A DNA stretch of 15,733 bases from Hallerella sp963629575 (lineage in GTDB: Bacteria; Fibrobacterota; Fibrobacteria; Fibrobacterales; Fibrobacteraceae). The notes under the pieces were generated by a model. The model saw only the letters and a program-made list of their open reading frames with translations, was not told where the DNA came from and ran no database searches. The DNA lies in the NCBI GenBank assembly GCA_963629575.1, contig CAVGIM010000055.1, forward strand, positions 1-15,733, written 5' to 3'. A program made the translations under genes and the position numbers. Of this stretch, positions 1 to 7,030 are shown one piece after another. Numbering within the stretch: position 1 is the stretch's first letter; every line of letters starts with the position of its first letter.

Positions 1-57
1 TGGTCAACGTTTCCTGTGCGGCCGTACTGGTTCGAAGATTATGAAAACAGGCTCTAA
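1..57 (+). CDS. C-terminal end of an unidentified protein (partial, truncated by window start)
   Basis: Frame 1 is open from the first base and encodes 18 residues ending PYWFEDYENRL before a TAA at 55-57. The codons (GAA, GAT, TTC, CTC) match those used by neighbouring genes, and the aromatic/acidic tail looks like a real protein end. Frame 2 is also open to a TGA at 62-64, so the frame is not certain. The family cannot be recognised from so few residues. The stop codon lies inside the first CTCTAAG heptamer (52-58) of the intergenic repeat region. The gene would converge with dacB. Confidence 0.4.
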   Translation, partial: WSTFPVRPYWFEDYENRL

Positions 58-130
58 GCTCTGACACGCCCCTCGCCGGGAAGGCCCGCCTGCTGCGGAC
101 AGGCGGAAACAGGTCGCTTGGCGACAAAAA

Positions 131-140
131 GCCTTTCGGC
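131..140 (-). terminator. Possible weak intrinsic terminator inside the left repeat
   Basis: On the minus strand GCCGAAAGGC forms a 3-bp GC stem with a GAAA tetraloop, followed by TTTTTG. The stem is short for a classical rho-independent terminator, but an adjacent 5-bp hairpin (113-125) and another T run could assist. It lies about 70 nt past the dacB stop and is preserved exactly in the right-hand repeat copy. Confidence 0.35.
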
Positions 141-165
141 AAAAAACAAAAAGCCCGCTTCGCGA

Positions 166-179
166 CTCTAAGCTCTAAG
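166..179 (+). repeat. Tandem CTCTAAG heptamers
   Basis: Two perfect adjacent CTCTAAG units occupy 166-172 and 173-179, followed by degenerate units (CTAAGCTCTGA at 189-199). Another CTCTAAG with a partial unit lies at 52-64. The reverse complement CTTAGAG occurs at 15632-15638 with further degenerate units around 15613-15645. This resembles a short phase-variable or slippage-prone tandem array, but it lies outside coding sequence. Confidence 0.7.
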
Positions 180-207
180 TTCTCTGGGCTAAGCTCTGAA
201 CTCGCCC

Positions 208-2367
208 TCACAAAAACTCAAACAAGATAACTCCGGGAACCTTTCCCGTCCCGCGCCACGATTCCAGATATTCTTCGAGCGAATGGTCGAGAACCTTTCC
301 GAACTTGAAGGACGCATCCCGCAGAACGGGCTTCTGGCCTTTATCCAAAAGCAGAAATCCGACATGGAACGTGTCGATGGTTTTTAGTCGGCTGACAAAT
401 CCCACTCCGCGCACCGTGCCTTCTCCTTGCCACGGGCTTTTCGAAAATTCGATCGCGCTTTCTAGCGGAAGATAGCGCAGGTAAAGTTTGGGGTCGCTTT
501 TCGGATAGGAAATTCCCTTGTCGCGAAAAAACTTCTTCTTGGGAAGCGTCCGCGTTTCCGCCGTGTCGCTTGGCAAAAAGATTTGCCGCGCAAAGATTCC
601 CTCGCCGAGCCAGTCCTCGACAAAGTAATGCTTGCGAAACTTGTATGCGATCTTTCCGTCGAAGTAGCGGATTTTCTGGAGCGTTCCGAAGAGGCTGTCG
701 AGCGTCGGGCTTTTGGATAGCGCAAGGACGTGTTCGATAAACGTCACGCAGTCGAGCGAATCCGTGTTGACGAGCGGTTTCGCTTCGATGGTATCGAGAT
801 GGCCTTCGCCGGTCGGTCCCAGAAGGTAGGGCTTTCCCAGGAACTTTTCGGAAAAGAACCGGATCCGGTTCGAAACCCCGCTCTCGGAAGCGCCTTGCAG
901 GTAAAGTTCCCTCATCCGCAACAGCGAAGCGTATCCGCCGTTCGTTGCGCGAAAAATGCAGGACCAGACAGAATCCAGAGCCTCCTTGCTCTTGCTGTCC
1001 GGGATTTTTCCTGTCTCGTTCAGGTAGGTCGCAATCGCTAGCGTATCGCCGTCGATGGTGGGCATGTAGCCGACCAGTCCGTGGGTCTCGTTGATGAATC
1101 CCGTCTTGAACCGGATCTTCCAGGCGTATGCCAGATTCTGCATTCGCTTGTAGCCGCTGCCGATTCCCGGTCCCGCGAAACTTTGTATGTAAAACCTTCC
1201 CTTGGGATGGCGCGCCATCTTGGCGAGAAGTTCCGTTTCTGCGGAGGGTTTTACCTTGTTCAGGGGAGAAAGCCCGCTACCGTCAAAGATGCGAAAATTG
1301 TCCGGAGAAATTTTCAGTTTCTGCAAAAATTCGCGTTCGGCCTTTTTTCCGTTTTCCACGTTTCCTGCCCGAAATTTCGCCGCCGCGAGATTTCGGAAAA
1401 TCGTTTCGGCGTGGAGGTTCTGGCTTCTCTGGTTGATTTCGTCGAGAAGGCTGAGGAGCGGCGCCCCGGAAACGTCGAACGTGTACAGGGCAAGACCGCT
1501 CTGCGCAAGGGGATTTTCCCTGTATGCGATTTTTGCGTCCTGCAACGCCCGGACAAACGCCTGCTGGAAATATCCGTTGGGGTTTCGGACGGGAATGGCG
1601 ATGCCCGCTTCGCCGGCGTTTACTCCGATGGTTCCCGAAATTCGGATGACGGAAGAATCCGCGTCGAGCGAATAGACGTAGCGACGCCTCGAACCTTTTT
1701 TCGTGATTAACTTGTTTACAATTTGAACGTAGCCGATGTCCGGTTCGACCGTAACGCTTGCCGTATCGCCGATATTCTTTCCCGGTGCTATCCGGATGAG
1801 TGCGCAGTTGTCGTTGAAGAGAAGCGGCGTGACTTCTGCGCCATACCAGGCGTCGTAATAGTTGCTCCGCCAATGTTCCGGCTTGCGCGGCCCCGAAAAA
1901 AAGCTCGTGTCGAGTTCGATTTTCGCGTCAAGCGTGTCGATGCCTTTTTCTCGGATGGAATCGGCGAAAGCGCGAAGCAGGTAGAAAGGCTCCGAATAAT
2001 ACCTGCCGGAAATGTTCGGGTCGCCTTCGCCTCTTAGCCGGAGGATGCCGTGAAAGGTCTTTCCGGAAACGCTCCCTTCGAGGAAGAGCCTGGTTTTTGG
2101 GCTGTAATCTAGCGGAAAGTAGTCTAGGGCTGTCGCTGTCGTAAGGGTCTTGAGCGTGCTTGCCGGGGTAAAGAAGGAATCCGCCTGGAAGTTCGCGATT
2201 TGGTTTCCCGACTTGACGGAACGAACGGAAATTCCAAACTTTGCGCCGGGAACCATGGAATCGATGATCGCCCTGTAGTCCGAGACAGGGATTGCCGCTT
2301 GTGACGTAAAGGCGAATGCGCCCGAAAGCGTTCCCAAGGAAAGGAGGATTGCGCCGAGTCCTTTCAT
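208..2367 (-). CDS. dacB: PBP4-type D-Ala-D-Ala carboxypeptidase/endopeptidase fused to a DUF1460 amidase-like domain
   Basis: 719 aa exported cell-wall enzyme. A signal peptide (MKGLGAILLSLGTLSGAFAF) precedes a peptidase S13 domain (about residues 25-475) with all three penicillin-binding motifs: S70-T-L-K73, S315-Q-N317 and K421-T-G423. This domain should remove terminal D-Ala or cut D-Ala-mDAP crosslinks in the periplasm. A second domain (about 480-719) matches DUF1460 (PF07313, NlpC/P60-like fold) with Cys540 in DCVTFIEHVLAL and His668 in FHVGFLL, the expected catalytic pair. E. coli PBP4 is 477 aa and DUF1460 proteins are normally separate, so this is a genuine fusion in one uninterrupted frame. 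The reading frame extends 144 codons further upstream into aroA, but that part is Arg-rich shadow sequence. The ATG at 2367 is chosen because it gives the signal peptide and overlaps the aroA stop by 4 nt (ATGA), implying translational coupling. Confidence 0.9.
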   Translation of the reverse strand: MKGLGAILLSLGTLSGAFAFTSQAAIPVSDYRAIIDSMVPGAKFGISVRSVKSGNQIANFQADSFFTPASTLKTLTTATALDYFPLDYSPKTRLFLEGSVSGKTFHGILRLRGEGDPNISGRYYSEPFYLLRAFADSIREKGIDTLDAKIELDTSFFSGPRKPEHWRSNYYDAWYGAEVTPLLFNDNCALIRIAPGKNIGDTASVTVEPDIGYVQIVNKLITKKGSRRRYVYSLDADSSVIRISGTIGVNAGEAGIAIPVRNPNGYFQQAFVRALQDAKIAYRENPLAQSGLALYTFDVSGAPLLSLLDEINQRSQNLHAETIFRNLAAAKFRAGNVENGKKAEREFLQKLKISPDNFRIFDGSGLSPLNKVKPSAETELLAKMARHPKGRFYIQSFAGPGIGSGYKRMQNLAYAWKIRFKTGFINETHGLVGYMPTIDGDTLAIATYLNETGKIPDSKSKEALDSVWSCIFRATNGGYASLLRMRELYLQGASESGVSNRIRFFSEKFLGKPYLLGPTGEGHLDTIEAKPLVNTDSLDCVTFIEHVLALSKSPTLDSLFGTLQKIRYFDGKIAYKFRKHYFVEDWLGEGIFARQIFLPSDTAETRTLPKKKFFRDKGISYPKSDPKLYLRYLPLESAIEFSKSPWQGEGTVRGVGFVSRLKTIDTFHVGFLLLDKGQKPVLRDASFKFGKVLDHSLEEYLESWRGTGKVPGVILFEFL

Positions 2368-3701
2368 CTTTCGCCTTGAATCGGAAGCGGAACCTTCGCG
2401 AGGATTTCCAGATCCTTCCAGTAGCCGGGATAGGTCTTTTCGACGCAGAGCGGGTCGAGAATGCGGATGCGTTCCGTTTTTGGAATGCCGAATGCCGCAA
2501 GGCTCAGGCACATCGCCATTCGATGATCGTTGTAGGTTTCGAACGTCGCCGGGAGAATTCTTTCCGGTGGCGTTATCTCGAGGGAATCGTCCGTTTCCCT
2601 GACGGTCGCTCCGGTTTTCCGCAGTTCGGTCGCCATTGCCTGGATGCGATCCGTTTCCTTGACCTTCCAGCTTTTGATTCCGCGGAGCGAGCTTTTTCCG
2701 TCTGCGAAGAGGCAGAGAACGGCGACGGTCATTGCGGCGTCGGGAATCGCGGACAGGTCCATGTCGATGGCCTTTAGCGGAAACGCGCCTTTTTCGCATT
2801 CGACAAAATCTTTTCCAGAGGAAATTCTTGCGCCCATCCTTTCGAGAACATCGGTAAAATGGATGTCGCCCTGGATGCTTTCGCGATCGATTCCGTATAG
2901 ACGGACGGGTCCGCCCGAAACGGCCGCCGCGGCAAGAGCGTATGTCGCCGACGAAGCATCGCCTTCGACCGTGTAGTCTCCCGGGGATCTGTAGCCCGAA
3001 TTTCGAACGGCAAGTTCCCGGAAACCGCTGTTCTCGACTTGCGCCCCAAAGGCTTCCATCATCTTGATGGTCATGGCGACATAGGGCCTAGAAACCAGCT
3101 CCCCGTCAACGACAATGGAGAGAGGCCTTTCCATGCAAGGCGCGGCGAGAAGAATCGCCGTCAGGTATTGGCTCGAAATGTTTCCGCGGATGTGGAGCGT
3201 TCCGCCGGAAAGACCGCTTGCGCGCAAGGCTATCGGAGGAAATCCCGGATTTTCCAGGTAGTCGATTTGCGCACCGATCTGTTCGAGAGCCGTGACCAGA
3301 TCGCGAATCGGACGCTCCTTCATGCGCGCGATTCCCGTAAGCGTAAACAGACCGTGTCCAAGGGCCGCCGCCGCGGTTAAAAACCGAATGGACGTTCCCG
3401 AGTTTCCCACGAAAAGTTCGGCGTCTTGCGAAGAAAACTTCCCGTTGCCGCAGACGGTCGCTTCCGTATGGTCCTCTGAAAACCGGATGTCCGGTATGCC
3501 CATCTTTTCGAGCGATTCCGCCATATACCGGGTATCGTCGCTCCACAGGAGACGGTGCAGTCGGGTTTCGCCTCTTGCAAGCGCGGCGAGGAGCAGCGCG
3601 CGGTTCGTGATGCTTTTGGAACCCGGAACATGAATGGAGCCTTGGACCTTTCGCAAGGCGGGAATGTCCAAAAAAGTTTTGCATTGCGCGGACGATTTCA
3701 T
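2364..3701 (-). CDS. aroA: 3-phosphoshikimate 1-carboxyvinyltransferase (EPSP synthase)
   Basis: 445 aa cytoplasmic enzyme of the shikimate pathway that transfers enolpyruvate from PEP to shikimate-3-phosphate. Family motifs seen: PGSKSITNRALLLAALA (26-42), GNSGTSIRFLTA (99-110), RMKERPI (126-132), GDASSATYALAAAAVSGG in the middle and YNDHRMAMCLSLA plus CVEKTYPGYW near the C-terminus. Length fits the family (E. coli 427 aa). The residue matching E. coli Pro101 is Phe107 while the neighbouring Gly96 equivalent is kept (Gly102). Substitutions at this site can alter glyphosate affinity in studied enzymes, but aromatic residues also occur naturally here. It is first in a leftward two-gene unit with dacB. 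No Shine-Dalgarno precedes the ATG; a promoter box ends 5 nt before it, so the mRNA is probably leaderless. Confidence 0.96.
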   Translation of the reverse strand: MKSSAQCKTFLDIPALRKVQGSIHVPGSKSITNRALLLAALARGETRLHRLLWSDDTRYMAESLEKMGIPDIRFSEDHTEATVCGNGKFSSQDAELFVGNSGTSIRFLTAAAALGHGLFTLTGIARMKERPIRDLVTALEQIGAQIDYLENPGFPPIALRASGLSGGTLHIRGNISSQYLTAILLAAPCMERPLSIVVDGELVSRPYVAMTIKMMEAFGAQVENSGFRELAVRNSGYRSPGDYTVEGDASSATYALAAAAVSGGPVRLYGIDRESIQGDIHFTDVLERMGARISSGKDFVECEKGAFPLKAIDMDLSAIPDAAMTVAVLCLFADGKSSLRGIKSWKVKETDRIQAMATELRKTGATVRETDDSLEITPPERILPATFETYNDHRMAMCLSLAAFGIPKTERIRILDPLCVEKTYPGYWKDLEILAKVPLPIQGER

Positions 3702-3714
3702 GTTTTCAAATTTA
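3702..3714 (-). promoter_or_regulatory. Predicted leaderless promoter of aroA (-10 box)
   Basis: On the minus strand TAAATTTG (3714-3707) is followed by AAAAC and the aroA ATG. The first T is 13 nt before the A of the start codon, so a TAnnnT -10 element would place transcription initiation at or within 1-2 nt of the ATG. No purine-rich Shine-Dalgarno is present. The same box and spacing occur before rfbA and wzb. Confidence 0.55.
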
Positions 3715-3732
3715 GATTAAAAGGAAACGAGG
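3713..3732 (+). promoter_or_regulatory. Candidate -10 box and Shine-Dalgarno of the thioesterase gene
   Basis: TAGATT (3713-3718) is a possible -10 element overlapping the divergent aroA box. ACGAGG (3727-3732) is a Shine-Dalgarno 7 nt before the ATG at 3740. No convincing -35 element was found. The 38-nt gap between the two start codons leaves room only for overlapping divergent promoters. Confidence 0.4.
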
Positions 3733-3739
3733 ATTGAAA

Positions 3740-4489
3740 ATGGACAAGGAAATTAGCGAATACGTTTTTCCGGTGCGATTTTCCGACTGCGATTCGACAA
3801 GCCGTCTGCGCGTCTCTTCCTTTTTCGACTTCATGGAAGAAACCGCGATTCTCGATGCGGAAAGAAACGGCTTCGGAATCTGGAAAATGGTCGAAAACGG
3901 CTATACGACGGTGATTTCCCGGATAAAGCTTCGGATAAGCCACGTTCCCTCCTGGGGCGAAAAGCTGCGGGTTTCGACGTGGACGAAATCCATCTACAGT
4001 CACAAGGTGGCGATTCGGGACTATTCCATTCGGGACGAGCGGGGGAGCGTCATCGCGGAAGCGACGTCTTCGTGGCTTCTCGTGAACTTGCGTACGGGTC
4101 GCGCGGAAGATCCGGAACGTGCGCCGTTCCTTCCGACGCTCTATCCCGAAAGGAGCGCCATTTCCGAAAACCTGGAACTCTTGCCCTTGCGGGAAAATCC
4201 CCGGATCGCGCTTTCGAAAACGGCCAGCTATTCCGACTTGGACATGAATCGCCATGTAAACAACTGTCGCTATGCGGACTGGGTTCTCGATGCGCTTTTC
4301 CTGGATCCCGCATTCAGGAAAGCGGGAATACGCTCCATCCAGATGAACTACCTGTCCGAGGTCTCTTTCGGCGAGGAGATCCAGTTGGTGCGCTTTGACA
4401 ACTCGAACCATCACGCCTTTGTCTTTGGCGTGAACGCGGCGGATCCTTCCAAGGTGCATTTTCAGGCCCGGGTCGGCTTCTCCGCCTAG
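3740..4489 (+). CDS. Acyl-ACP thioesterase (FatA/FatB-like, PF01643)
   Basis: 249 aa cytoplasmic double-hotdog protein that should hydrolyse acyl-ACP to release free fatty acids. The N-terminal hotdog contains FPVRFSDCDSTSRLRVSSFF and the second begins near residue 158 with the active-site stretch SDLDMNRHVNNCRYADWVL. Asp168, Asn170 and His172 match the catalytic D-x-N-x-H residues of plant FatB. Glu207 in MNYLSEVSFGEE matches the later acidic residue, while the adjacent Cys of plant enzymes is Val. Length fits bacterial members. The ATG at 3740 is preferred over an in-frame TTG at 3734 because a GAGG sits 7 nt upstream. It appears monocistronic, with a new promoter following its stop. Acyl chain preference cannot be read from the sequence. 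Confidence 0.88.
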   Translation: MDKEISEYVFPVRFSDCDSTSRLRVSSFFDFMEETAILDAERNGFGIWKMVENGYTTVISRIKLRISHVPSWGEKLRVSTWTKSIYSHKVAIRDYSIRDERGSVIAEATSSWLLVNLRTGRAEDPERAPFLPTLYPERSAISENLELLPLRENPRIALSKTASYSDLDMNRHVNNCRYADWVLDALFLDPAFRKAGIRSIQMNYLSEVSFGEEIQLVRFDNSNHHAFVFGVNAADPSKVHFQARVGFSA

Positions 4490-4509
4490 ATATTCCGCTT
4501 GCATTTATG

Positions 4510-4522
4510 TAACTTTGTCTTT
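4510..4522 (+). promoter_or_regulatory. Predicted leaderless promoter of rfbA (-10 box)
   Basis: TAACTTTG (4510-4517) is followed by TCTTT and the rfbA ATG at 4523, so the first T is 13 nt before the start codon. There is no Shine-Dalgarno in the preceding 30 nt, which are T-rich. No good TTGACA-like -35 was found 17 nt upstream. Box and spacing match those of aroA and wzb. Confidence 0.55.
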
Positions 4523-5410
4523 ATGAAAGGAATTGTTCTCGCCGGAGGTTCCGGTACCAGGCTTTATCCGTTGACTCTTGTCACGAGCAAGCAGCTTTTG
4601 CCGGTTTACGACAAGCCGATGATCTACTACCCGCTATCGACTCTGATGCTTGCGGGCATTCGCGATATCCTGATTATTTCCACGCCGACGGACTTGCCTA
4701 ACTTCGAACGGTTGCTTGGCGACGGTTCCTCGATGGGGGTGCATCTTTCCTACAAGGTCCAGCCAAGTCCGAACGGGCTTGCGGAAGCGTTTGTCCTTGG
4801 CGAGGAATTTATCGGCAGCGACTCCTGCGCCATGATTCTCGGCGACAACATCTTTTACGGCAACGGGATGACGCCCCTCTTGAAAAGCGCCGTGGAAAAC
4901 GCGGAAAAAAATCGCCGGGCGAGCGTTTTCGGCTACTATGTCGAGGATCCGGAACGTTTTGGCGTTGTGGAGTTCGACGATTCGGGCAAGGTCGTCTCGA
5001 TAGAGGAAAAGCCTGCGGCCCCCAAGAGCAACTATGCGGTGACCGGGCTTTATTTCTACGACAATCGCGTCGTGGAGTTTGCAAAGAGCATGAAGCCTTC
5101 GGCCCGCGGGGAACTCGAAATCACCGACCTGAACCGGCTCTTTCTGGAAGCGGACGCGCTGGACGTGAAGCTTCTCGGGCGGGGATTCGCCTGGCTTGAC
5201 ACCGGCACGATGGACAGTCTGGTGGAGGCGGGCGACTTTGTGCGGATGGTGGAAAAACGCCAGGGCATCAAGATTTCCGCGGTGGAGGAAATCGCCTACA
5301 TCAACGGCTGGATCGATCGGGAAACGCTTTCCGTTTCGGCCAGAAAATACGGGAAATCGACTTACGGAGAGCACCTGCGGAAAGTTGCCGAAGGAAAAAT
5401 CCGCTACTAG
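4523..5410 (+). CDS. rfbA: Glucose-1-phosphate thymidylyltransferase
   Basis: 295 aa cytoplasmic nucleotidyltransferase making dTDP-glucose from dTTP and glucose-1-phosphate, the first step of dTDP-deoxyhexose synthesis. It starts with the family signature MKGIVLAGGSGTRLYPLT, followed by SKQLLPVYDKPMIYYPLSTL, LGDNIFYG, SIEEKP and AWLDTGTMDSLVEA, in the usual order and length for RmlA. The ATG at 4523 is chosen because it begins exactly at the conserved N-terminus; an in-frame TTG at 4499 would add non-conserved residues and precede the promoter box. It is the first gene of rfbABC, with a 19-nt gap to rfbB. Confidence 0.96.
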   Translation: MKGIVLAGGSGTRLYPLTLVTSKQLLPVYDKPMIYYPLSTLMLAGIRDILIISTPTDLPNFERLLGDGSSMGVHLSYKVQPSPNGLAEAFVLGEEFIGSDSCAMILGDNIFYGNGMTPLLKSAVENAEKNRRASVFGYYVEDPERFGVVEFDDSGKVVSIEEKPAAPKSNYAVTGLYFYDNRVVEFAKSMKPSARGELEITDLNRLFLEADALDVKLLGRGFAWLDTGTMDSLVEAGDFVRMVEKRQGIKISAVEEIAYINGWIDRETLSVSARKYGKSTYGEHLRKVAEGKIRY

Positions 5411-5429
5411 AAATCAGAAAGGAAAATCG

Positions 5430-6461
5430 ATGACGATGAAAACAATCGTGGTGACCGGCGGTGCCGGATTTATCGGGGGAAACTTTGTCCACTACATGCT
5501 GAAGGCGCATCCGGACTGTCGGATCGTGTGCCTGGACGCCCTGACATACGCGGGGAATCTCGAAACGCTCGAACCCGTGGCGAAGAATCCGAATTTCCGC
5601 TTTGCGAAGCTGGACATTACGGACCGGGAAGGCGTCGAGAAGCTGTTCGATTCCGAGCGCCCGGACGCGGTGGTGAACTTTGCCGCCGAAAGCCATGTGG
5701 ATCGTTCGATAGAAAATCCGGGCGTGTTCATTTCGACGAACGTTCTCGGCACGGGAATCCTGCTGGATGCCTGCCGCAAATACAAGGTAGGGCGCTATCA
5801 CCAGGTTTCGACCGACGAGGTCTATGGGGATCTTCCGCTTGACCGTCCGGATCTTTTCTTTACCGAGACGACGCCGCTCCACACGTCGAGTCCCTATTCG
5901 GCGAGCAAGGCCGGTGCGGACCTGCTCACTCTCGCCTACCATCGCACGTTCGGACTTCCGGTGACGATATCCCGCTGTTCGAACAATTACGGTCCTTACC
6001 ACTTTCCCGAAAAGCTCATCCCGCTGATGATCGCGAACGCTCTCGCGGACAAGCCTCTCCCCGTCTATGGAAACGGGATGAACGTTCGCGACTGGCTCTA
6101 TGTCGAGGACCATTGTCGCGCTATCGACCTGATTCTCGAAAAGGGCCGTATCGGCGAAGTCTATAACGTCGGCGGACACAACGAGATGCACAATATCGAC
6201 ATCGTGAAGCTCATCTTGCGGGAACTCGGAAAGCCGGAAAGCCTTATCCACTTTGTCAAGGACCGCGCCGGGCACGATTTGCGCTATGCTATCGATCCGA
6301 CGAAGATTCACCGGGAACTCGGCTGGCTTCCCGAAACGAAATTCGCGGACGGAATCAAGAAGACCGTCAAATGGTTTCTCGACAACAGGCCGTGGTGGGA
6401 ACATATCGTGAACGGGGAATACAGGAACTATTACAAGACGATGTACGGAGACAGGTTCTGA
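5430..6461 (+). CDS. rfbB: dTDP-glucose 4,6-dehydratase
   Basis: 343 aa NAD-dependent extended short-chain dehydrogenase that converts dTDP-glucose to dTDP-4-keto-6-deoxyglucose. The Rossmann motif is TGGAGFIGGNF (9-19). The catalytic Thr128-Asp129-Glu130 lies in STDEVYG, and Tyr156-x3-Lys160 in YSASKAGADLL. Substrate-binding SRCSNNYGPYHFPEKLIP and NVRDWLYVEDHCRA are also present. The ATG at 5430 has AAGGA 6 nt upstream; a second in-frame ATG at 5436 is possible. The reading frame is open back into rfbA, but that extension is shadow sequence. Its stop overlaps the rfbC start by one base (TGATG). Confidence 0.96.
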   Translation: MTMKTIVVTGGAGFIGGNFVHYMLKAHPDCRIVCLDALTYAGNLETLEPVAKNPNFRFAKLDITDREGVEKLFDSERPDAVVNFAAESHVDRSIENPGVFISTNVLGTGILLDACRKYKVGRYHQVSTDEVYGDLPLDRPDLFFTETTPLHTSSPYSASKAGADLLTLAYHRTFGLPVTISRCSNNYGPYHFPEKLIPLMIANALADKPLPVYGNGMNVRDWLYVEDHCRAIDLILEKGRIGEVYNVGGHNEMHNIDIVKLILRELGKPESLIHFVKDRAGHDLRYAIDPTKIHRELGWLPETKFADGIKKTVKWFLDNRPWWEHIVNGEYRNYYKTMYGDRF

Positions 6462-7018
6462 TGGGAAAATTCCATTTTATCGATACGGAAATCGCGGATG
6501 TCAAGATAGTCGAATCGACGGTGTTTGGCGATGCGCGCGGATACTTCATGGAAACGTATAGCGAAAGGGAGTTTTCCGATGCGGGTATTTCGGCAAGGTT
6601 CGTGCAGGACAACGAGTCCCGCTCGAGGAAGGGCGTGCTCCGCGGATTGCATTTTCAGAAGAAGAATCCGCAGGGAAAGCTTGTCCGGGTAATCGAAGGG
6701 GAAGTCTTCGACGTGGCGGTCGATTTGCGAAAGGAAAGCCGGACGTTTGGAAAATGGGTCGGCGTGACGCTTTCCGCCGAAAACAAAAGGCAGTTCTACA
6801 TTCCCGAGGGATTTGCCCACGGCTTTGTCGTCCTGAGCGATACCGCTTCGTTTGTGTACAAATGTACGCGGCTTTATGCTCCGGGTGACGAGGGCGGGCT
6901 TCTGTGGAACGATCCGCAGATTGGCATCCGTTGGCCGGTCGGAGAGAACTTTGAACCGATTCTCAGCGAAAAGGACACGAAGAATCCGACTCTTGACAAG
7001 CTGGGATTCTCTTTCTAG
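6461..7018 (+). CDS. rfbC: dTDP-4-dehydrorhamnose 3,5-epimerase
   Basis: 185 aa cupin-fold epimerase acting on dTDP-4-keto-6-deoxyglucose to give dTDP-4-keto-L-rhamnose. The signature RGLHFQ carries the catalytic His64. It is followed by QGKLVRVIEGEVFDVAVDLR, FYIPEGFAHGFVVLSD, and FVYKCTRLYAPGDEGG with the conserved Tyr, then GGLLWNDP. Length is typical of RmlC. Translation is probably coupled to rfbB through the TGATG overlap. The reductase gene rfbD, which normally completes dTDP-L-rhamnose synthesis, does not follow; the next gene is a tyrosine phosphatase. Confidence 0.95.
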   Translation: MGKFHFIDTEIADVKIVESTVFGDARGYFMETYSEREFSDAGISARFVQDNESRSRKGVLRGLHFQKKNPQGKLVRVIEGEVFDVAVDLRKESRTFGKWVGVTLSAENKRQFYIPEGFAHGFVVLSDTASFVYKCTRLYAPGDEGGLLWNDPQIGIRWPVGENFEPILSEKDTKNPTLDKLGFSF

Positions 7019-7030
7019 CCTTGAATATTT

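Larger units (their letters stand above)
100..198 (-). repeat. Intergenic mosaic repeat, left copy (3' of dacB)
   Basis: Read on the minus strand, downstream of dacB, the order is: CAGAGCTTAG (198-189), a heptamer stretch built on CTTAGAG, a CGC-GAA-GCG mini-hairpin (164-156), GCGGGCTTTTT, a T-rich spacer, GCCGAAAGGC (140-131), a T run, a GTCGC-CAA-GCGAC hairpin (125-113) and CTGTTTCCGCCTG (112-100). The same blocks occur in the same order and sense after queH at 15613-15733. The copies differ mainly by an extra hairpin and longer T runs in the right copy. CTGTTTCCGCCTG is also one arm of a CCGCCTG/CAGGCGG inverted repeat (86-106). Position after a stop codon suggests a 3'-end or termination role; that is inference. 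Confidence 0.8.

Noticed and set aside
86..106. CCGCCTG/CAGGCGG inverted repeat as a recombination or attachment site
   Set aside because: It is a 7-bp palindrome arm within the repeat family; no integrase, direct repeat or tRNA is nearby to support an attachment site.
50..200. Heptamer region as a CRISPR array
   Set aside because: Units are 7 nt and adjacent, with no spacers of regular length and no cas genes in the window.
1081..1710. Plus-strand open frame (209 codons) opposite dacB
   Set aside because: It is opposite the conserved S13 domain of dacB, and no motif or plausible start context was seen.
2368..2799. 144-codon N-terminal extension of the dacB frame into aroA
   Set aside because: It is very Arg-rich, lies wholly antisense-free within aroA in another frame, and has no domain or signal peptide. 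The ATG at 2367 gives a signal peptide and the ATGA overlap.
3698..4504. Minus-strand open frame (268 codons) opposite the thioesterase
   Set aside because: The plus strand has the thioesterase active-site residues and a Shine-Dalgarno; the antisense frame is motif-free.
4499..4522. Upstream TTG start for rfbA
   Set aside because: It adds eight non-conserved residues before the invariant MKGIVLAGG and would require transcription from upstream of the predicted promoter box.
5301..6404. Long minus-strand open frame (367 codons) opposite rfbA/rfbB
   Set aside because: It is a shadow of rfbB, which carries all catalytic motifs. The antisense translation has no recognisable domain.
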